Source of the DNA: GCA-2748055 sp043797815
GTDB lineage: Bacteria; Bacteroidota; Bacteroidia; Bacteroidales; GCA-2748055
Length of the DNA: 64,000 nt
Direction: 5' to 3'
NCBI GenBank assembly: GCA_043797815.1
Contig: JAZDPG010000076.1
Coordinates: forward strand, 1 to 64,000
The notes under the pieces are model-generated. The model saw only the letters and a list, made by a program, of their open reading frames with translations. It searched no databases and was not told the DNA's origin. The position numbers and the translations under genes are program-made. Of this stretch, positions 61,328-64,000 are shown piece by piece; the first letter of the stretch is position 1; each line of letters begins with the position of its first letter.

Positions 61328-64000
61328 ATGAAAAATATATCCGCCTCAGTGGCTTTGCTTCTTGCAGTGTCTCAGTGCTTATCCGGTCAGGCAGGTTCTG
61401 ATAACACCATCATTAACAACAATGTATTCCTGAAAGGTCAATATGTTGAGGTAGGTATTGCGGCATGCGGGGTATTTGGAACCACCGAAGCCCAACCGGC
61501 CGGATATCATGGCAACGTTGGAGGACGGCTTGGTTTTGTCGCTGATCCCGATAAGAATGGATGGTCAACAGGTTTCCCTGCCTACAACGGCGATTATTTC
61601 CTTCCAGGTTCACCCGAGGAGGGTTTTGGGATTGAGGTAGGCGGCCACAATTATGGGAACTTCAGTCAATGCGGAGTGTATCAAATTCCCATGTCTTCTG
61701 TCTCGACCCGGATGGAAAATACGCAACATGTTGCCGAATGGAACGGGTCCGTTGCCGGCATCGACATCAAACAGGCGGTTACATTTGAGGATGATGAGAC
61801 TTACTTTTTCATTTCGGCGGAACTGACAAATACCACCGGTTCGGAAATCTACAATACCTACTATATGAGGAACGTGGATCCGGATAACGAAAGGATGTGG
61901 CCGGGAGGAAGTTACACCACCATCAACAGCATTGTTTATCAACCCGGTTCCGATCCATGCGACAGGGCCCTGGTATCAGCTACAGGCCAGGCCTATGGAA
62001 TGTATCTTGGACTGGCTGCCGTTGATCCAAGGGCCAGGGTAACGCATGGCGGTTTCAGCAACAGGGATGCGAGCAATATATACACCGGTACCGGATTGTA
62101 TCAGTCCGGAACAAGAACGGCCGATGAAGCCATCTCCATTGCCTTTAAAATCGATACCATCGGGCCGGGAGAAACAGTCACTGTCTATTATGCCTATATT
62201 CTGGACCAGAGCCAGGTGAGTGCTGCCATTGGAAACCTGACCAGGTTGCTTGCCAATGGCAACGATATTACTACCACCCTGGTGCATGCAAGCTGCCAGG
62301 AACCTGTGCTGCTGGAGATCGTCAATGCTGAGGCCTTTAACTGGGTCTGGTCGCCTCCTACATATCTCTCGACAAATTCCGGGACCACTGTGATCTGTAC
62401 TGCACCTCCGGGAACTTATACCTATTCTGCGGTAGGAACAAATGCATGTGGCAGTACCATCACCTATAACTTTGATCTGCAGATAGCTGCTGACGCAGAG
62501 CTCCCGGTCATTTCCTGTATTCCGGATACCGTTGCAGGGGAGTGTGATAATCCGTTAATCCTTGCTTCGCCGCTTGCTACCGATAACTGTAATGTAAAAA
62601 GCCTGACACACGATTCGCCGTATGGGGCATCCACAACAGATGCTTCCGGCACCTATCCTGCAGGTATACATACCATTCAATGGACAGCGGAAGACTATGC
62701 AGGGAATTCTTCATTTTGCAACCAGACTGTTGAAGTAATATCTGCTCCAGGTGCCCCTTCCGGTTCGGATGTGGTGTATACCTACGGCGAGAATGTGCTT
62801 GTTACGGCCACACCTGCAGTGAACCATACCATACACTGGTATATGAATGCAGACCTTTCCGATGTTCCTGTCTCGTCCTCCACCCTCAACCTGGGGATCC
62901 TGAATGCGGGTTCATACACAAGGTATGCCACCCAGGTAACTGATGCTACCTCTTGTGAAAGTGCAGCAACCACCGTTCAGATTACCATCAATACCGCAGT
63001 ACTTGAGATTACGGCGGATAACAAGAACCGTATCTATGGGGCAGCGGATCCATCCCTGACATGGCAAATAAGCTCGGGTGCACTGGTGGGTGTTGATGCA
63101 GTAAGCGGTTCAGCTGTACGTGTACCTGGAGAAGTACCGGGTGATTATCCCATTGAACAGGGAACACTGTCGGCAGGAAGTAATTATAACCTAAGCTTTA
63201 TAGACGGAACATTGACCATTGCTGTGGCACCCCTGGAAGTTACCGGCGACAGTCTTTCTAAAACCTACGGTACAGCGGATCCTCCGCTCACCTATGCCAT
63301 TACCGGGGGCGCCCTGGTCGGAGGTGATTTGATCACCGGTTCTTTGACCAGGGCAGCGGGTGAAGATGCGGGATCCTATGCCATTGAACAGGGAACACTC
63401 TCGGCTGGCAGTAACTATGCCCTGACCTTTGCGGATGGAACACTGACCATCGTAAGTGCGGATTTAGAAGTAAGCGCGGATAACCAGACAAAGATCTACG
63501 GCGATGGTGATCCGGCTCTTACCTGGCAGGTTAGTTCCGGAGCCCTGGTCGGAGACGATACCCTGACCGGAGTGCTTATGCGTGTCCCTGGCGAGGATGT
63601 GGGAAACTATGCCATTGAACAGGGCACACTCTCAGCTGATGCCAACTACAACCTGACTTTTGTTGCAGGGTCTCTGGCAATTTCCCAGACCCCGCTCGTA
63701 GTAAGTGCCGACAGTCTTTCGAAAACCTATGGTACGGCGGATCCCCAGTTCACCTATACCATTACCGGCGGCGCCCTGGTTGGCGGTGATCTGATCACCG
63801 GTTCTTTGACCAGGGCAGCGGGTGAAGATGCAGCTTCCTATGCCGTTGAACAGGGAACCCTTTCAGCCGGGACCAACTATGCCATGACTTTTATCAATGG
63901 GTGGTTATCGGTCAACCCCGCAGAAATTGGGATCACAGCTGATGACAAATCACGTATCTACGGTGAAATTGACCCGTCCTTCACATGGCAAATAAGCTCG
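61328..64000 (+). CDS. Large secreted repeat protein with HYR and MBG domains (3' end outside window)
   Basis: An open frame of 891 codons from ATG 61328 runs off the right edge. Signal peptide to about residue 20 (SASVALLLAVSQCLSGQ). The N-terminal 330 residues are beta-rich with no named family. An Ig/PKD-like stretch is followed by a HYR domain at about 387-475 (PVISCIPDTVAGECDNPLIL), another Ig-like domain, then at least five MBG repeats of 77 residues each, starting at about residues 557, 634, 711, 788 and 865. Such proteins are surface adhesins of Bacteroidota and often end in a T9SS sorting domain, which would lie beyond the window. Confidence 0.85.
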   Translation, partial: MKNISASVALLLAVSQCLSGQAGSDNTIINNNVFLKGQYVEVGIAACGVFGTTEAQPAGYHGNVGGRLGFVADPDKNGWSTGFPAYNGDYFLPGSPEEGFGIEVGGHNYGNFSQCGVYQIPMSSVSTRMENTQHVAEWNGSVAGIDIKQAVTFEDDETYFFISAELTNTTGSEIYNTYYMRNVDPDNERMWPGGSYTTINSIVYQPGSDPCDRALVSATGQAYGMYLGLAAVDPRARVTHGGFSNRDASNIYTGTGLYQSGTRTADEAISIAFKIDTIGPGETVTVYYAYILDQSQVSAAIGNLTRLLANGNDITTTLVHASCQEPVLLEIVNAEAFNWVWSPPTYLSTNSGTTVICTAPPGTYTYSAVGTNACGSTITYNFDLQIAADAELPVISCIPDTVAGECDNPLILASPLATDNCNVKSLTHDSPYGASTTDASGTYPAGIHTIQWTAEDYAGNSSFCNQTVEVISAPGAPSGSDVVYTYGENVLVTATPAVNHTIHWYMNADLSDVPVSSSTLNLGILNAGSYTRYATQVTDATSCESAATTVQITINTAVLEITADNKNRIYGAADPSLTWQISSGALVGVDAVSGSAVRVPGEVPGDYPIEQGTLSAGSNYNLSFIDGTLTIAVAPLEVTGDSLSKTYGTADPPLTYAITGGALVGGDLITGSLTRAAGEDAGSYAIEQGTLSAGSNYALTFADGTLTIVSADLEVSADNQTKIYGDGDPALTWQVSSGALVGDDTLTGVLMRVPGEDVGNYAIEQGTLSADANYNLTFVAGSLAISQTPLVVSADSLSKTYGTADPQFTYTITGGALVGGDLITGSLTRAAGEDAASYAVEQGTLSAGTNYAMTFINGWLSVNPAEIGITADDKSRIYGEIDPSFTWQISS
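62996..64000 (+). repeat. 231-bp tandem MBG repeats in an alternating A-B-A-B-A order
   Basis: Repeat units start at 62996, 63227, 63458, 63689 and 63920, an exact 231-base step (77 codons). Units 1, 3 and 5 share the type ITADNKNRIYG...LTWQISSGALVG; units 2 and 4 share DSLSKTYGTADP...ITGGALVGGDLITG. Units 2 and 4 are identical at DNA level over at least 38 bases (from 63331 and 63793). The true repeat is thus a 462-base dimer. Confidence 0.92.

Noticed and set aside
62996..64000. Repeats as a CRISPR array
   Set aside because: The period is 231 bases, the repeats are coding in one continuous frame and there are no short spacers.

Overview
The window looks like chromosomal DNA of a free-living, probably marine or sediment, carbohydrate-degrading Bacteroidota (Bacteroidales/Marinilabiliales-like; the rank is inference). 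The reasons are type IX secretion (T9SS) sorting tails on several exported proteins, a TonB receptor with a carboxypeptidase-regulatory N-terminal domain, many small lipoproteins, MBG-repeat adhesin-like protein, TAnnTTTG promoter boxes and few strong Shine-Dalgarno sites. No rRNA, tRNA or CRISPR array was seen.

Layout. 1-2.4 kb: tail of an IS4-type transposase, a TolB-like exported beta-propeller protein, then decayed glycosidase fragments. 2.4-6.3 kb: PqiA-like membrane protein, 2-hydroxyacid dehydrogenase, small secreted protein and a D-threonine aldolase/D-serine dehydratase-like enzyme, all on +. 6.4-15.5 kb (-): the most interesting block. It is one probable operon with a periplasmic PstS-like domain fused through a membrane segment to a degenerate GcvH-like domain, a Tat-exported four-cluster ferredoxin, an NrfD/HybB membrane protein, a second membrane-anchored GcvH-like protein, a heme-motif sensor kinase, a sigma-54 response regulator, an archaemetzincin protease and perhaps an aldo/keto reductase. 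Upstream of it I read a sigma-54 promoter and two 17-bp palindromes suited to be the regulator's enhancer sites. There is no catalytic redox subunit in the window.

15.7-27.4 kb: PEP carboxylase (-), TonB receptor, a 16-residue leader ORF translationally coupled to a T9SS beta-helix-type protein, ketopantoate-reductase-like enzyme, small membrane protein, VOC protein, MFS transporter and a double-CDGSH protein. 27.4-37.7 kb: GH50-like lipoprotein glycosidase, serine hydrolase, esterase pseudogene, a ThuA / Tat-aldo-keto reductase / DoxX-TIM-barrel fusion operon, an M3 peptidase and a DUF1801 protein. 37.6-43.0 kb: a nitric oxide defence island: DUF1858-DUF2249, DUF438-hemerythrin-PAS, Rrf2 regulator and RIC di-iron repair protein, divergent from a quinol-type NO reductase, with one palindrome lying between two mirror-image -7 boxes.

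43-58 kb: exported polysaccharide-active and surface proteins (SGNH hydrolase-T9SS, GH26 mannanase-CBM-T9SS, CotH kinase-like, DUF5060 glycosidase, GH106-like rhamnosidase, esterase) mixed with broken genes, then an aminotransferase class IV enzyme. 58.5-64 kb: cytosolic hybrid PAS histidine kinase, small secreted protein, and a large repeat protein (HYR, Ig-like and 77-residue MBG repeats in an alternating A-B pattern) running off the end.

A recurring theme is that exported accessory genes have lost their middle or been frameshifted (about 1.3, 31, 48.3, 49.7 and 52.9 kb), while housekeeping genes are intact. Functions are from sequence reading only; no database search was possible.
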